From assembly GCA_012517405.1 (NCBI GenBank), contig JAAYVB010000044.1, positions 86,950 through 150,949 on the forward strand: 64,000 nt of DNA. Direction: 5' to 3'. The DNA is from Propionibacterium sp. GTDB lineage: Bacteria > Actinomycetota > Actinomycetes > Propionibacteriales > Propionibacteriaceae. The notes below the pieces were generated by a model. The model ran no database searches, was not told the origin of the DNA, and was given only the letters and a program-made list of their open reading frames with translations. The number at the start of each line of letters is the position of its first letter. Positions within the stretch are counted from its first letter, which is position 1. Made by a program: the position numbers and the translations under genes. Below are positions 1-9,352 of this stretch, in pieces.

Positions 1-994
1 CGTCGGGGGCCTCGCTGCCGACCTCATCAACCAGCGAGGAAAGCGAGGTCGCAAGCAGCCCGCCGACGGCACCACCGACGGCCCACGAGGCGATCACCGT
101 GCTGTTGAGCCGCCAGGCGAGACCGACGGAACTCGACAGCAGCGGCCCGGCATTGGCGCGTCCGGGTCGTCCGGGAATCAGGCTCGCCCCCTGATCGCGC
201 ACCGACTGCAATCCGAACACGACGGCGACCAGCACAGCGGAGAAGACGACGGCCAGGAGCAGTGGCCGCAGATCGTTGCGCACATAGGCGCCGGTTGCCT
301 GCCCCCACCCGATGGGTGAGATCCAGCTCGGCCAGGCGGGTGTGACGTGCAGCAGGTCATCGGACGGTGTGCCTGCGGCGTCGCCGATGCCCCGCATGAT
401 GTAGGCACCGATGACGAACGCGACGCCTGCCCCGTTCGCGCCGCGCGAGGTGCGGAACAGTTGCGCCACGAACAGCCCGAATGCCAGGCATGTTGCGCCC
501 ACTGCCGTCACCGCGGCACCGAACACGAACGATCCTGCGGCGTCCAGCCCGTTGGCGATCAGAGCGAGCGCCACGAGCACACCGACCACGACGTTGGCCA
601 GCAGACCATGCACCACGGTGGCGACAGTCGGCAGAATGCGGCCGGCCGGCGTGGAGGCGACAAGTTCGGCTCGGCCCAGCTCCTCGTCGGCTCGGCTGTG
701 GCGCACGGCGAGGAAGCTGCTCATCAGCCCGACCATGACTGCCAGCCAGCTGAAGAGTTCGAAGAAGACGAAGGCGCCGAGTGACGGACCGTTCGGTGTC
801 CCGCGGAAGACCAGAACCGTGCGGGTGGCGACGGCGAGTTGCAGAATCTGCGTTCGTCCGGCCTCGTCACCGTAGGTGCCGGCAACCGATGCGGTGGACG
901 CATAGGTCAGCAGACCGATGCTGATGATCCACACCGCAAGCTGGAACCGATCCCGGCGACGACGCTGCCTCAACAACACCAGCAGCTCGTTCAC
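1..994 (-). CDS. ABC-2 type exporter permease (C-terminus beyond window)
   Basis: Integral membrane subunit of a drug- or antibiotic-type ABC exporter. The reading frame begins at a GTG (994-992) that overlaps the TGA of the upstream ATPase gene, so the two are translationally coupled. It runs open to the window edge (about 331 codons visible). The translation starts MNELLVLLRQRRRRDR, a basic cytoplasmic leader typical of ABC-2 permeases, followed by several hydrophobic segments (for example around FVFFELFSWLAVMVGLM and LLLAVVFSAVLVAVVFG). The family is often annotated as exporter of polyketide antibiotics; the substrate cannot be read from sequence. The nearby divergent TetR gene is the likely regulator. 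Confidence 0.8.
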   Translation of the reverse strand, partial: MNELLVLLRQRRRRDRFQLAVWIISIGLLTYASTASVAGTYGDEAGRTQILQLAVATRTVLVFRGTPNGPSLGAFVFFELFSWLAVMVGLMSSFLAVRHSRADEELGRAELVASTPAGRILPTVATVVHGLLANVVVGVLVALALIANGLDAAGSFVFGAAVTAVGATCLAFGLFVAQLFRTSRGANGAGVAFVIGAYIMRGIGDAAGTPSDDLLHVTPAWPSWISPIGWGQATGAYVRNDLRPLLLAVVFSAVLVAVVFGLQSVRDQGASLIPGRPGRANAGPLLSSSVGLAWRLNSTVIASWAVGGAVGGLLATSLSSLVDEVGSEAPD

Positions 995-1935
995 GAACGA
1001 ACCTCCCTGGAACCGCGTGTCCCGGCGGGAGCGAGTTCGTCGCCATAGTCGCGCAGGAACAACTCCTCGAGCGAGGGCGGCTTGATGGTGAGCCCCGTCA
1101 CCTCGAGACGGGCAAGTTCGGGCAGCACTGCCGTGACGCGGTCGCTGTCGATGGTGAAGCTCACCCGCCCGTTATCGATCCGCACGTCGTTGGCGCCGGG
1201 CACGCCGGTGAGCACCCCAGGGTCTTGTCCCTGCGTCGAGAAGGCGACCTCGGTGCGGGTGAGATGGCGCAGATCGGCGAGCGTACCGGTCTCGGCCATG
1301 CGGCCGGCGCGGATGATCGTCACCCGATTGCAGAGCTGTTCGACCTCGCTGAGGATATGGCTGGACAACAGCACGGTAGCGCCCTGCTCGGCCACGCGGG
1401 CGACCTCCCGATTGAACACCTGCTCCATCAGCGGGTCGAGACCGCTCGTCGGCTCGTCCAGGAGGTAGAGCTCGGCGGGTGTGGCGAAGGCGGAGACGAG
1501 CGCCACCTTCTGCCTGTTGCCCTTGGAGTAGGTGCGCCCTTTCTTCCGCGGATCGAACTCGAACGCCGCGATCAGGCGCTGCTTGCGCTCGAGATAGGCC
1601 TCCTTGTCTTTTCCGTCTCCGCGAAGTCGCGCAATGAGGTCGATCGCTTCACCGCCGGTGAAGTTCGGCCACAGGCTCACGTCGCCCGGCACATAGGCGA
1701 TGCGTCGATGAAGCTCGTGCGCCCGCCGCCAGGGGTCCTCGCCGAAGACGGTCGCCTCACCGCCGGTAGCCCGAGCAAGGCCGAGAAGGATGCGAATCGT
1801 CGTGGACTTACCTGCACCATTCGGGCCGAGGAAGCCGTGTACTTCACCTGCGGATACGGACAGGTCGAGACCGTCGAGCGCGCGAACACGACCGTAGGTC
1901 TTCACGAGGTCGCGCGTCTGAATCACAGTGGTCAT
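991..1935 (-). CDS. ABC exporter ATP-binding protein
   Basis: Nucleotide-binding subunit that powers the permease encoded just downstream. Walker A GPNGAGKST lies near residue 40, a signature-like YSKGNRQKV in the middle, and Walker B with D-loop as YLLDEPTSGLDPL. The C-terminal 90 residues form the extension usual in drug-exporter ATPases (CcmA/DrrA-like). I start at the ATG giving MTTVIQTRDLVKTYG, because the family begins there. An in-frame ATG at 1962 would add nine residues (MWIRRSVPS) with no family match. The gene is divergent from the TetR gene. Confidence 0.88.
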   Translation of the reverse strand: MTTVIQTRDLVKTYGRVRALDGLDLSVSAGEVHGFLGPNGAGKSTTIRILLGLARATGGEATVFGEDPWRRAHELHRRIAYVPGDVSLWPNFTGGEAIDLIARLRGDGKDKEAYLERKQRLIAAFEFDPRKKGRTYSKGNRQKVALVSAFATPAELYLLDEPTSGLDPLMEQVFNREVARVAEQGATVLLSSHILSEVEQLCNRVTIIRAGRMAETGTLADLRHLTRTEVAFSTQGQDPGVLTGVPGANDVRIDNGRVSFTIDSDRVTAVLPELARLEVTGLTIKPPSLEELFLRDYGDELAPAGTRGSREVRS

Positions 1936-2058
1936 TGACGGCACACTACGCCGAATCCACAACCCCGTGAAGGTCCGGTCGGAGGGCTCCGGCAGGCCGG
2001 AATCGACCCCGTCGGCGGGCGCGAAATCTCCCGAGCGAGACCAGAAAGAAGACCGCCC

Positions 2059-2087
2059 TTGCGTCTGTACCTAGAGGTATGTACAGT
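2059..2087 (+). promoter_or_regulatory. tetR promoter with operator-like inverted repeat in the spacer
   Basis: TTGCGT at 2059-2064, a 17-nt spacer, then TACAGT at 2082-2087, six nt before ATG 2094. Inside the spacer sits TACCTAGAGGTA (2068-2079), an inverted repeat TACCT-N2-AGGTA, flanked by TGTAC (2066-2070) and GTACA (2081-2085). An inverted repeat between -35 and -10 is a typical TetR-family autorepression site. That the same site also controls the divergent exporter is inference. Confidence 0.6.
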
Positions 2088-2093
2088 CAAGGC

Positions 2094-2741
2094 ATGGAGT
2101 CCCGAGAGCGGTTGGTTACCGCGATGAGTGAGTTGATGTGGGAGCGCGGATATGCGGCGACCAGCCCACGCGAGGTAAGGGAGCGCTCGGGCGTCGGCCA
2201 GGGCAGCATGTACCACCATTTCCCGAGCAAACGGGATCTCGCTTTGGCCGCGCTGCAACGCAACTGCGACGACCTTCTTCCGGCCACCACCGACCTGCTC
2301 ACCGGGCCAGACGATCCGATGGACAAGATCGCGGCCTATCTGACTCGGCCGAGACCCGCGCTGAAGGGATGCAAGGTCGGCCGGATGACCCAGGATCCAC
2401 TGGTCGCCACCGATCCGGGGCTTCTGGCGCCGGTGGCCGACGCCTTCGCCACGGTTCATCATCACCTGACAGTGGTGCTGCGCGAAGCGGCCGAGCGGGG
2501 TGAGCTCAGCACGGCGGTCGACCCCGAACGGCTGGCCTATCTGCTGTCCGCGACGATCCAGGGCGGCTATGTCTTGGCCATCGCGGCGCAGGATCCTCGT
2601 CCGTACGACGACGCCTGCGCCGGGGCGCTCGAACTGCTGCGCGCATCCGCACCACCGGCTCAACGGCACGACGAACCCATCAGCACCACGAACATCCCCG
2701 CCGCGGCATCAGCATCGGCGGCAAGCGAGAGGAACGATTGA
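2094..2741 (+). CDS. TetR/AcrR family transcriptional regulator
   Basis: DNA-binding repressor of 215 residues. The N-terminal helix-turn-helix reads ERLVTAMSELMWERGYAAT followed by VREVSGVG-like residues and SMYHHFPSKRDLALAAL, the canonical TetR recognition region. The rest is a ligand-binding domain. The start at 2094 rather than the in-frame ATG at 2079 is favoured because a TACAGT box ends six nt upstream, giving a leaderless message and leaving the operator-like repeat outside the coding region. The gene is divergent from the ABC exporter and ends one base before gap, so it may control both; the inducer is unknown. Confidence 0.85.
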   Translation: MESRERLVTAMSELMWERGYAATSPREVRERSGVGQGSMYHHFPSKRDLALAALQRNCDDLLPATTDLLTGPDDPMDKIAAYLTRPRPALKGCKVGRMTQDPLVATDPGLLAPVADAFATVHHHLTVVLREAAERGELSTAVDPERLAYLLSATIQGGYVLAIAAQDPRPYDDACAGALELLRASAPPAQRHDEPISTTNIPAAASASAASERND

Positions 2742-2742
2742 G

Positions 2743-3747
2743 ATGACAGTTCGTATCGGAATCAACGGCTTCGGACGAATCGGACGCAGCTATCTGCGTG
2801 CGGCACTGGCCAACAAAGCGGACGTCCAGGTGGTCGCCGTCAACGACCTCACCGACGCGTCCACGCTGGCGACACTACTGGAGTGGGATTCGATCTCCGG
2901 CCACCTCGATGGGGTCAGTGTCGACGGTGACGTGATCACCGTGGGCGCCAACCAGATCAAGGTACTGTCCACGGCCGATCCCAGCGCCATTGCGTGGGGG
3001 GAGTACGGGGCGGACGTGGTGATCGAATCGACCGGAAGATTCACCGACGGGGCGAAGGCTCTGGCGCATCTGAGCGGAGGCGCCAAGAAGGTGATCGTCT
3101 CGGCCCCCGCCAAGGGAGATGTGCCGACGTTCGTGCTGGGCGTGAACGACGACCGGCTTGATCCCACCGCCTCCGACGTGTTCTCGAACGGCTCGTGCAC
3201 GACCAACTCGCTGGCGCCGCTGGCCAAGGTGCTCAACGACAGCTTCGGCATCGAGAGCGGCCTGATGACCACCGTTCATGCCTACACCGGCGATCAGCGG
3301 CTGCAGGACGCCCCGCATTCGGACCTTCGCCGAGCCCGTGCCGCAGCGGTCTCGACCATCCCGACCTCCTCGGGTGCAGCCAAGGCGATCGGCAAGGTGA
3401 TTCCCGAACTCGATGGACGTCTCACCGGTTTCGCATTGCGCGTGCCCATCCCGGTTGGTTCCATCACCGACCTGACTGCCGTCCTCACCAAGAGCGCTGA
3501 CGTGGCCGAGATCAACCAGGCGTTCGCGGACGCCGCCGCGGCCGGCCCGCTGAAGGGCTACCTGCAGTACTCCGAAGCTCCGCTGGTCTCCGCTGACATC
3601 GTCGGCAATCCGCACTCCTCGATCTTCGACGCTCCGCTCACCCAGGTCGTCGGTCATCAGGTGAAGGTGCTGGGTTGGTACGACAATGAGTGGGGGTTCT
3701 CCAACCGGCTGGTCGAGTTCTCCGAACGTATCGGGCAGGCCCTGTAG
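2743..3747 (+). CDS. gap: glyceraldehyde-3-phosphate dehydrogenase, type I
   Basis: Glycolytic enzyme converting glyceraldehyde 3-phosphate, NAD and phosphate to 1,3-bisphosphoglycerate. It has 334 residues, the family's usual length. The NAD-binding motif GINGFGRIGR is at the N-terminus, catalytic Cys about 152 in SCTTNS, His about 179 in TTVHAYTGDQ, and the C-terminal GWYDNEWGFSNRL. The residue after CTTN is Ser where most members have Cys. The ATG follows a GAGAGGAAC ribosome-binding site that lies inside the end of tetR. No pgk or tpi follows, so this may be a secondary GAPDH; coupling to a TetR gene is unusual. Confidence 0.95.
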   Translation: MTVRIGINGFGRIGRSYLRAALANKADVQVVAVNDLTDASTLATLLEWDSISGHLDGVSVDGDVITVGANQIKVLSTADPSAIAWGEYGADVVIESTGRFTDGAKALAHLSGGAKKVIVSAPAKGDVPTFVLGVNDDRLDPTASDVFSNGSCTTNSLAPLAKVLNDSFGIESGLMTTVHAYTGDQRLQDAPHSDLRRARAAAVSTIPTSSGAAKAIGKVIPELDGRLTGFALRVPIPVGSITDLTAVLTKSADVAEINQAFADAAAAGPLKGYLQYSEAPLVSADIVGNPHSSIFDAPLTQVVGHQVKVLGWYDNEWGFSNRLVEFSERIGQAL

Positions 3748-3768
3748 GGTCTGCCGTGAGGAGCATCC

Positions 3769-4377
3769 GTGAGCAGTAATTCTGCTGGCATCCCGCGCGT
3801 TGCCGTGCTGGGTACGGCGAGCGGCCTGATCTTGATGGCCTTCTTCACGGTTCTGTGGGGATCTTGGTCGCTTGTCGGATTGTCGGGCCCGCTCGCCGTC
3901 GCAGTCATCGTTGCCTTCTCGAGCCTCGGGGTGGTCTTCGTCGTGGAGGGCGTCCGCCTGCTGCTGATCCTCCGGCGATTCCCGACGATCGACACCGCGT
4001 CGCGCCGAGCGCAGACCAAGCGCATCGGCTTGCGGTTCGGCATCATCTTCGGGATCGAAGGCGTGCTGATCGGCGCGGCGAGCGGCCTGCTGGCCACGGC
4101 CGGGTTGTCGGATTACCTCAACCCGGTGATCGCGCTGATCGTCGGGCTGCATTTCATCCCGCTGGCGAGGGTGTTCGAGCGCACGATCGACTACTACATC
4201 GCCGGATGGGTCGTGATCGTGGCGATCACCGGAATCTGTCTCCTCGCCTTCAGCGGGACTCCCGTCTACACGGTGTGGACGATGGTCTCGCTGGCCACGG
4301 CCTGTGGCACGAGCGCCTACGGCATCTACATGCGCCAACTGTCGAGGCGTCTGCGTGGTGAGCGGGCGGCAAGTTGA
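3769..4377 (+). CDS. hypothetical membrane protein
   Basis: Protein of 202 residues that I cannot assign to a named family. Hydrophobic stretches suggest six or so membrane spans (VLGTASGLILMAFFTVLW, LAVAVIVAFSSLGVVFVV, FGIIFGIEGVLIGAASGLL, VIALIVGLHFIPL, WVVIVAITGICLLAF and VWTMVSLATACGTSAYG), with a short basic tail ending LSRRLRGERAAS. The start is a GTG preceded by GAGGAG at a good distance. It lies 21 bases after gap on the same strand and may share its transcript. Confidence 0.75.
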   Translation: MSSNSAGIPRVAVLGTASGLILMAFFTVLWGSWSLVGLSGPLAVAVIVAFSSLGVVFVVEGVRLLLILRRFPTIDTASRRAQTKRIGLRFGIIFGIEGVLIGAASGLLATAGLSDYLNPVIALIVGLHFIPLARVFERTIDYYIAGWVVIVAITGICLLAFSGTPVYTVWTMVSLATACGTSAYGIYMRQLSRRLRGERAAS

Positions 4378-4537
4378 GGCTGCGGGAACGGACAGCTCGC
4401 GGGGACACTCTCAGGCACTCCACAGCCAGCGGCAACCGGATCGGCTGCACCCGGCACGTACGGTAGTTGACAACGCAATTACACATCCGAACCTGCGGCG
4501 TACAGCTCGCCGTCGCCAACCTCTCTGGAGGCACGAC

Positions 4538-5017
4538 ATGACCCCATCGGCTGCATTCACCAAGCGCGTCCGCTACGGCGCGGCAGTCGCCGGCCTGGCC
4601 GGCATTCTTGTTTTCGCCGGCTGCTCGGCCGAGACCGACGCCAGCGAAGAGACCCCGGCCGCCGCGACGTCCGAATCGTCCAGCACCTCGACGGCCCGAA
4701 CCACGGCGGCGTCCACCGGCAAGTATGCCGATGGCACCTACACGGCGTCCGGCTCGTATCAGACCCCCGAGACCGTCGAGACGATCAGCGTCACCCTCAC
4801 GTTGGACAATGACGTGATCACCGAGGTGAACGTCATCGGCGATCCCCAAGCGCGCGAGACTCAGCAGTACCAGGGCCAGTTCATCGGAGGCATCTCCGAT
4901 GTGGTCGTCGGCAAGAACATCGACGAGATCTCGGTCAGCCGCGTTGCCGGCTCCTCGCTGACCAGCAAGGGATTCAACTCCGCGGTGGACAAGATCAAGT
5001 CGGAAGCCTCATCCTGA
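4538..5017 (+). CDS. FMN-binding domain lipoprotein (flavinylation target)
   Basis: Exported lipoprotein of 159 residues. It has a basic N-terminus, a hydrophobic segment ending in the lipobox VFAGC, a Ser/Thr/Ala-rich linker (residues about 30-60) and one FMN-binding domain (YADGTYTASGSYQT to the end). The C-terminal SSLTSKGF corresponds to the site where ApbE attaches FMN through a Thr/Ser in this family. Its job should be one-electron transfer outside the membrane, between the downstream reductase and an unknown acceptor. Its stop overlaps the apbE start (TGATG). A TTGACA at 4467-4472 may be part of its promoter. Confidence 0.88.
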   Translation: MTPSAAFTKRVRYGAAVAGLAGILVFAGCSAETDASEETPAAATSESSSTSTARTTAASTGKYADGTYTASGSYQTPETVETISVTLTLDNDVITEVNVIGDPQARETQQYQGQFIGGISDVVVGKNIDEISVSRVAGSSLTSKGFNSAVDKIKSEASS

Positions 5018-5748
5018 TGCCCGAGCAGTGGCGGTTCGAGGCCATCGGCACCCGGTGGGAGATCGAGACCGTCCGCCCGCTGCAGCCCGGCGAACGTGCC
5101 CGCATCACGCGGCTGATCGACCAGTTCGACCGGGAATGGTCACGTTTCCGGTCTGATTCGATAGTCAGCCGGCTGGCCGTTTCGGGCGGCGAGACGGCCG
5201 CACCACCGGACGCCGCCGCGATGCTCGATGTCTTCCGCGAACTGTCAGCGGCCACCCGGGGCGCGGTCAACCCACTGATAGGGGAGAGCCTGGCCCGGCG
5301 CGGCTACGACGCGTCCTATTCGTTCGTGGACACCGGGCCGATTGCCGCACCGCCCGATTGGACGACGGCCCTCACCTGGGACGACGGCCTGCTCCGCCTC
5401 GCCCAGCCCGCTGTGATCGACGTCGGAGCGCTCGGCAAGGGCCGCCTGGTCGATCTGATCAGCGCCGCCGTCTCTTCCATCACCGACGGGCCGCCTGGGG
5501 GACGCCGCCTGGCAGATGCTGAGCGCCTCCCCGTTCGTCTTCCTCGCCACCTTCATGCTGACCGAGCCGCTCACCACGGCTCCGCGGCGCTGGCAGCAAC
5601 TCGTGGTGGCCGGCGTCGTGGGGCTGGCCGCAGGCTGGCCCATTCCGGTTGGCTACCTGACGCTCGGTCAAGAACGGGCACTGCTGATCGGCAATCTGGT
5701 GGCCTTCATCTTGTGCGTCCGCGGCTCGTTGCGCCTCAGCCTCACTGA
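5017..5748 (+). pseudogene. apbE: ApbE FAD:protein FMN transferase, truncated by a deletion
   Basis: ApbE moves FMN from FAD onto a Ser/Thr of exported proteins, here presumably the preceding lipoprotein. The first about 158 codons match the family: FEAIGTRWEIE at the start, FDREWSRFRSDS, AVNPLIGESLARRGYD and the conserved VIDVGALGKGRLVD. After about position 5490 the frame stops resembling ApbE; the DNA from there belongs, in another frame, to the membrane reductase annotated next. The open frame continues out of phase to 5748. The expected C-terminal half, with the glycine/aspartate-rich metal and flavin site, is missing, so the product should be inactive. Real deletion versus assembly error cannot be told from this sequence. 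Confidence 0.8.
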
Positions 5749-6427
5749 CCGCGGCTGGTTGACGCCGACGATTCAAGAACTCGTCTTCACCGTCGATGAC
5801 CGGCTCCGTTTCGAGGCGGGACAGTACCTCGAATTGGAGGTACCGCATCCCCATCCGGACTCCCGCGGTACTCGGCGTCCATTCAGCATCGTCTCGGCAC
5901 CTGAGGACCTGCCGACACTGCGGATCGCCTACCGCGACGGCGCGCAACCACGAAGCAGCTTCAAGACCGCGCTGGCCGATGTGGAACGCGGCGGGCTGCT
6001 GCACGCCACCGGCGTGTGGAGTGACTTCCTGCTGCCCGCAGATGCGCGCCGCCCGATCCTGCTGCTGGCCGGTGGTATCGGGATCACGCCCTTCATTTCG
6101 CAGCTGCGGCACCTGGCAGCTTCCGGACAGACCCGTGACATCGTCCTGGTCTATGTGGTCTCGGACCCCGCGATCGCCTTCCGTGACGAGATCGCGGCGA
6201 CCGGCATTGCGACCGTCGTCTTCGCCCAGCAGGCTCCGGACGAGCTGCCCGCAGGCTGGACACTCGCCCCATCGGCCCGCATCGACGGCGAATCGTTGCT
6301 GGCGGCGGTGCCCGACCTGAGCTCCCGAGATGCCTACGTCTCCGGCCCGCCGCGGCTCATCGCCGACCTCACGCCGTCCCTGCGCGGCGCGCGCACACTG
6401 ACGACCGACGCGTTCGCCGGCTACTGA
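5516..6427 (+). CDS. membrane ferredoxin/flavin reductase, N-terminally truncated
   Basis: C-terminal part of a fused RnfD/NqrB-like membrane protein and FNR-type reductase. Residues 1-65 hold the last membrane spans ([44 protein letters not shown]). Then come an FAD domain with [11 protein letters not shown] and an NAD(P) domain with [15 protein letters not shown], ending TTDAFAGY as in the family. Matching sequence continues in frame upstream (GDAAWQ, back to about 5495), so the original protein was longer and its front, with most spans, has been lost to the deletion that also cut apbE. The ATG at 5516 gives a 303-residue product that may still be translated. The intact module would pass electrons from NAD(P)H to the exported flavoprotein. 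Confidence 0.75.
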   Translation: MLSASPFVFLATFMLTEPLTTAPRRWQQLVVAGVVGLAAGWPIPVGYLTLGQERALLIGNLVAFILCVRGSLRLSLTDRGWLTPTIQELVFTVDDRLRFEAGQYLELEVPHPHPDSRGTRRPFSIVSAPEDLPTLRIAYRDGAQPRSSFKTALADVERGGLLHATGVWSDFLLPADARRPILLLAGGIGITPFISQLRHLAASGQTRDIVLVYVVSDPAIAFRDEIAATGIATVVFAQQAPDELPAGWTLAPSARIDGESLLAAVPDLSSRDAYVSGPPRLIADLTPSLRGARTLTTDAFAGY

Positions 6428-6482
6428 GCTGCTGGGAGTCGCTCAAGGACGAAGTGTCGGCACCGATGGCTACCATGGCCCC

Positions 6483-8321
6483 ATGCCTGATCTTTCCCCA
6501 CTCGACGTGCTGCGGACCACGTTCGGGTACGACGAATTCCGGGGTGACCAGGCGCAGGTGATCGACCATGTCATCGCCGGCGGTGACGCGATCGTGTTGA
6601 TGCCCACCGGAGGCGGCAAGTCGCTGTGCTACCAGATTCCGGCGATGGTGCGCACCGGGGTGGGCGTGGTGATCTCCCCGCTGATCGCGCTGATGCACGA
6701 CCAGGTCAGCGCGCTGGAGAGCCTCGGCGTACGCGCCGGATTCCTCAACTCCACCCAGAGCTACGACGAGCAGCAGGCCACCGAGCAGCGCGCGCTCAAC
6801 GGCGAGCTCGACCTGCTGTACCTCGCCCCCGAACGCCTCGACCTGCCGCGAACCCGGGAGTTCTTCGACCGGCTCGCGATCTCGCTCTTCGCCATCGACG
6901 AGGCGCACTGCGTCTCCCAATGGGGCCACGACTTTCGTCCGGAGTACCTGAAGCTGTCGGTGCTGGGCGAACGCTGGCCCGGCGTGCCGCGAATCGCGCT
7001 GACCGCGACCGCCACCACCGCCACCCGTCACGAGATCGCCGAACGGCTCGGCCTGCAACAAGCCCGCACCTTCGTGGCCAGCTTCGACCGCCCCAACATC
7101 AGCTACCGCATCGAGACCAAGCAGCAACCGCTGAAACAGCTGATCTCGCTGATCCGCGCCGAGCACGTTGGCGATGCCGGCATCGTCTACTGCCTCAGCC
7201 GCAAGTCGGTCGAGGCGACCGCAGCGGCCCTGGTCAGGGAGGGGATCGAGGCGCTGCCGTACCATGCCGGGCTTCCGGGGCCGGTACGTTCGGCCAATCA
7301 GTCCCGGTTCTTGCGCGACGACGGCGTGGTGATGGTGGCGACCATCGCCTTCGGGATGGGAATCGACAAGCCCGATGTCCGCTTCGTCGCCCATCTCGAC
7401 CTGCCGCGCAGCATCGAGGGGTACTACCAGGAGACCGGGCGGGCCGGACGCGACGGCCTGCCGGCGACCGCGTGGATGGCCTACGGGATGGCCGACATCG
7501 TGCAGCAGCGTCAGTTGATCGAGGGTTCGGACGGCGATTCCGCGCACAAGCGCCTGCTCGGCCAGCACCTGGACGCGATGCTCGGGCTGTGCGAGACGCT
7601 GCGCTGCCGTCGTCAACTGATGCTGGAGTACTTCGGTGAAGCCAGTGAGCCATGCGGCAACTGCGACACCTGCCTGGATCCGCCCACACCCTGGGACGGC
7701 ACCGTCGCCACTCAGAAACTGCTGTCCACCGTGGTGCGGCTCAAGCGCGAACGCAATCAGCGCTTCGGTGCCGGCCAGCTCATCGATATCCTGCTGGGCA
7801 GGCGGACACCACGCGTCGAACAGTGGCATCACGACCAGTTGAGCACCTTCGGGATCGGCACCGAACTCACCGATCTGCAGTGGCGGGCCGTGGTGCGTCA
7901 GCTGCTGGCCGCCGGACTGCTCGGCGTCTCCGCCGATGGACACCAGACCCTGGAGCCTACCCAGGCCTCGTGGGCGGTGCTACGCGGGCAGCGCTCCGTC
8001 GCGCTGCGACACGATGCGATCACCCGTGCAGGAGCTGCGAAGAAGCGCAAGGACAGCACCAGAACCGGCTCACGAGCATCGGCGGTCGACGACCTGGTGG
8101 CCGGAGATCGGGAACTGTTCGAACAGCTGCGCGCCTGGCGGGCCGAAACGGCGCGAGCAGCGTCCGTTCCGGCGTATGTGGTCTTTCCCGATGCCACGCT
8201 GGCGGCGATCGCACAACGCCGTCCCGACTCGTTGGACGGACTGTTCGCCATCAGCGGCGTAGGTGCCAAGAAGCTGGAATCCTACGGCGAGGCCGTCCTG
8301 CAAGTGATCAGTGCAGGCTGA
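6483..8321 (+). CDS. recQ: RecQ-family ATP-dependent DNA helicase
   Basis: 3'-5' DNA helicase used in recombination and replication repair. It has 612 residues with the full architecture: Walker [10 protein letters not shown] (about 40-47), DEAH near 139-142, the SF2 second RecA domain with [16 protein letters not shown] and [10 protein letters not shown], an RQC zinc site with [10 protein letters not shown] and CGNCDTC, a winged helix, and a C-terminal HRDC domain (about 540-610, [18 protein letters not shown]). A TACCAT box ends six nt before the ATG, predicting a leaderless message. No SOS box is evident upstream. Confidence 0.95.
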   Translation: MPDLSPLDVLRTTFGYDEFRGDQAQVIDHVIAGGDAIVLMPTGGGKSLCYQIPAMVRTGVGVVISPLIALMHDQVSALESLGVRAGFLNSTQSYDEQQATEQRALNGELDLLYLAPERLDLPRTREFFDRLAISLFAIDEAHCVSQWGHDFRPEYLKLSVLGERWPGVPRIALTATATTATRHEIAERLGLQQARTFVASFDRPNISYRIETKQQPLKQLISLIRAEHVGDAGIVYCLSRKSVEATAAALVREGIEALPYHAGLPGPVRSANQSRFLRDDGVVMVATIAFGMGIDKPDVRFVAHLDLPRSIEGYYQETGRAGRDGLPATAWMAYGMADIVQQRQLIEGSDGDSAHKRLLGQHLDAMLGLCETLRCRRQLMLEYFGEASEPCGNCDTCLDPPTPWDGTVATQKLLSTVVRLKRERNQRFGAGQLIDILLGRRTPRVEQWHHDQLSTFGIGTELTDLQWRAVVRQLLAAGLLGVSADGHQTLEPTQASWAVLRGQRSVALRHDAITRAGAAKKRKDSTRTGSRASAVDDLVAGDRELFEQLRAWRAETARAASVPAYVVFPDATLAAIAQRRPDSLDGLFAISGVGAKKLESYGEAVLQVISAG

Positions 8322-8371
8322 GACTTGCCGATCCGGCTCGAATCGCCACGGCCCTGCGACATACTGAGGCG

Positions 8372-9238
8372 ATGACCACGAACAAACCCAAGCTGCTCGC
8401 GCCACTGCTGCGCTGCCCGAACGGTCCGGTCGATGCCCGCGATTTCAACCCGGATGCCAAGCCCGGATACCCCAATGGCAAGGACAAGGACGGCGACGAC
8501 CTGCGCACCGAACTCGAGCCGCTGCTCGACGACCTGCAGGAGCGCCTGTTCGCCGCCGGCACCAGAAGTCCCCAGGCCCCGCGGGTGCTGCTCATTCTGC
8601 AAGGCCTCGACACTGCGGGCAAGGGCGGCACGATCCGGCACGTCATCGGCATGATGGATCCGCAAGGGGTCCACATTCACTCCTTCAAGAGGCCGACCGC
8701 CGAAGAACTGGCCCACGATTTCTTGTGGCGCATCGAGCGGGAACTGCCACGCAGCGGTCAGGTGGGCATCTTCGACCGCTCGCATTACGAGGACGTGCTC
8801 ATCCAGCGCGTCGACCATCTCGCCCCGCCCGAGGAGATCGAGCGCCGCTACGGGGCCATCAATGATTTCGAGGCCAAGCTGATCGCTTCGGGCACCGTGA
8901 TCGTCAAGTGCTTTCTCACCATCTCCCGGGGTGAGCAGAAGCAGCGTCTGGCCGAACGACTGACCAATCCCGAGAAGTACTACAAGTACAACCCGGGCGA
9001 TCTCGACGTCGCCTTGAAGTGGGAGTCCTACATGGACGCCTACTCGATCGCGCTGACCCGATGCAATACGGACGCAGCCCCCTGGTTCGTGGTGCCGGCC
9101 AACCGTAAGTGGTACCGCAACTGGGCAATCACGAATCTGATCATCGAGGCGCTCGGCAGCCTGAACCTCGGCTGGCCGGCGGCCAACTTCGACGTGAAAG
9201 CCGAACGCCAGCGGCTGGAGGCCCTGCCGTCGAAGTAG
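8372..9238 (+). CDS. ppk2: polyphosphate kinase 2 family protein (polyphosphate:nucleotide phosphotransferase)
   Basis: Transfers phosphate between polyphosphate and nucleotides. The 288-residue protein is a one-domain PPK2: Walker A-like LQGLDTAGKGGTI (about 76-88), Walker B-like IFDRSHYEDVL near 135, and the lid region TISRGEQKQRLAERL with the conserved NPEKYYKYNPGD. Which nucleotide it prefers (AMP, ADP or others) cannot be read directly. The start at ATG 8372 gives MTTNKPKLLAPL; a CATACT box ends six nt upstream. In-frame sequence further upstream is antisense-like noise overlapping recQ. Confidence 0.93.
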   Translation: MTTNKPKLLAPLLRCPNGPVDARDFNPDAKPGYPNGKDKDGDDLRTELEPLLDDLQERLFAAGTRSPQAPRVLLILQGLDTAGKGGTIRHVIGMMDPQGVHIHSFKRPTAEELAHDFLWRIERELPRSGQVGIFDRSHYEDVLIQRVDHLAPPEEIERRYGAINDFEAKLIASGTVIVKCFLTISRGEQKQRLAERLTNPEKYYKYNPGDLDVALKWESYMDAYSIALTRCNTDAAPWFVVPANRKWYRNWAITNLIIEALGSLNLGWPAANFDVKAERQRLEALPSK

Positions 9239-9352
9239 CCCGACCCCACCCCTCCCGGCGGTCGTCGCCTCCGGACAAGCGGATAGGCTACCTGATAGAA
9301 GGCCTTGCTCCGCCGGGCGGGGTCCACTGCCCCGAGGAGGACAAGGACGGAT

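Noticed and set aside
2875..4338. Long open frame on the minus strand opposite gap and the membrane protein
   Set aside because: It is low-complexity, His/Asp/Arg-rich sequence with no family match and lies exactly antisense to a clear GAPDH. Such frames are expected in high-GC DNA.
5017..6427. Natural ApbE-reductase fusion or programmed frameshift
   Set aside because: Both partners lack parts that every complete member has (the ApbE C-terminal half and the reductase N-terminal spans), and no slippery sequence is seen at the junction. A deletion explains it better.
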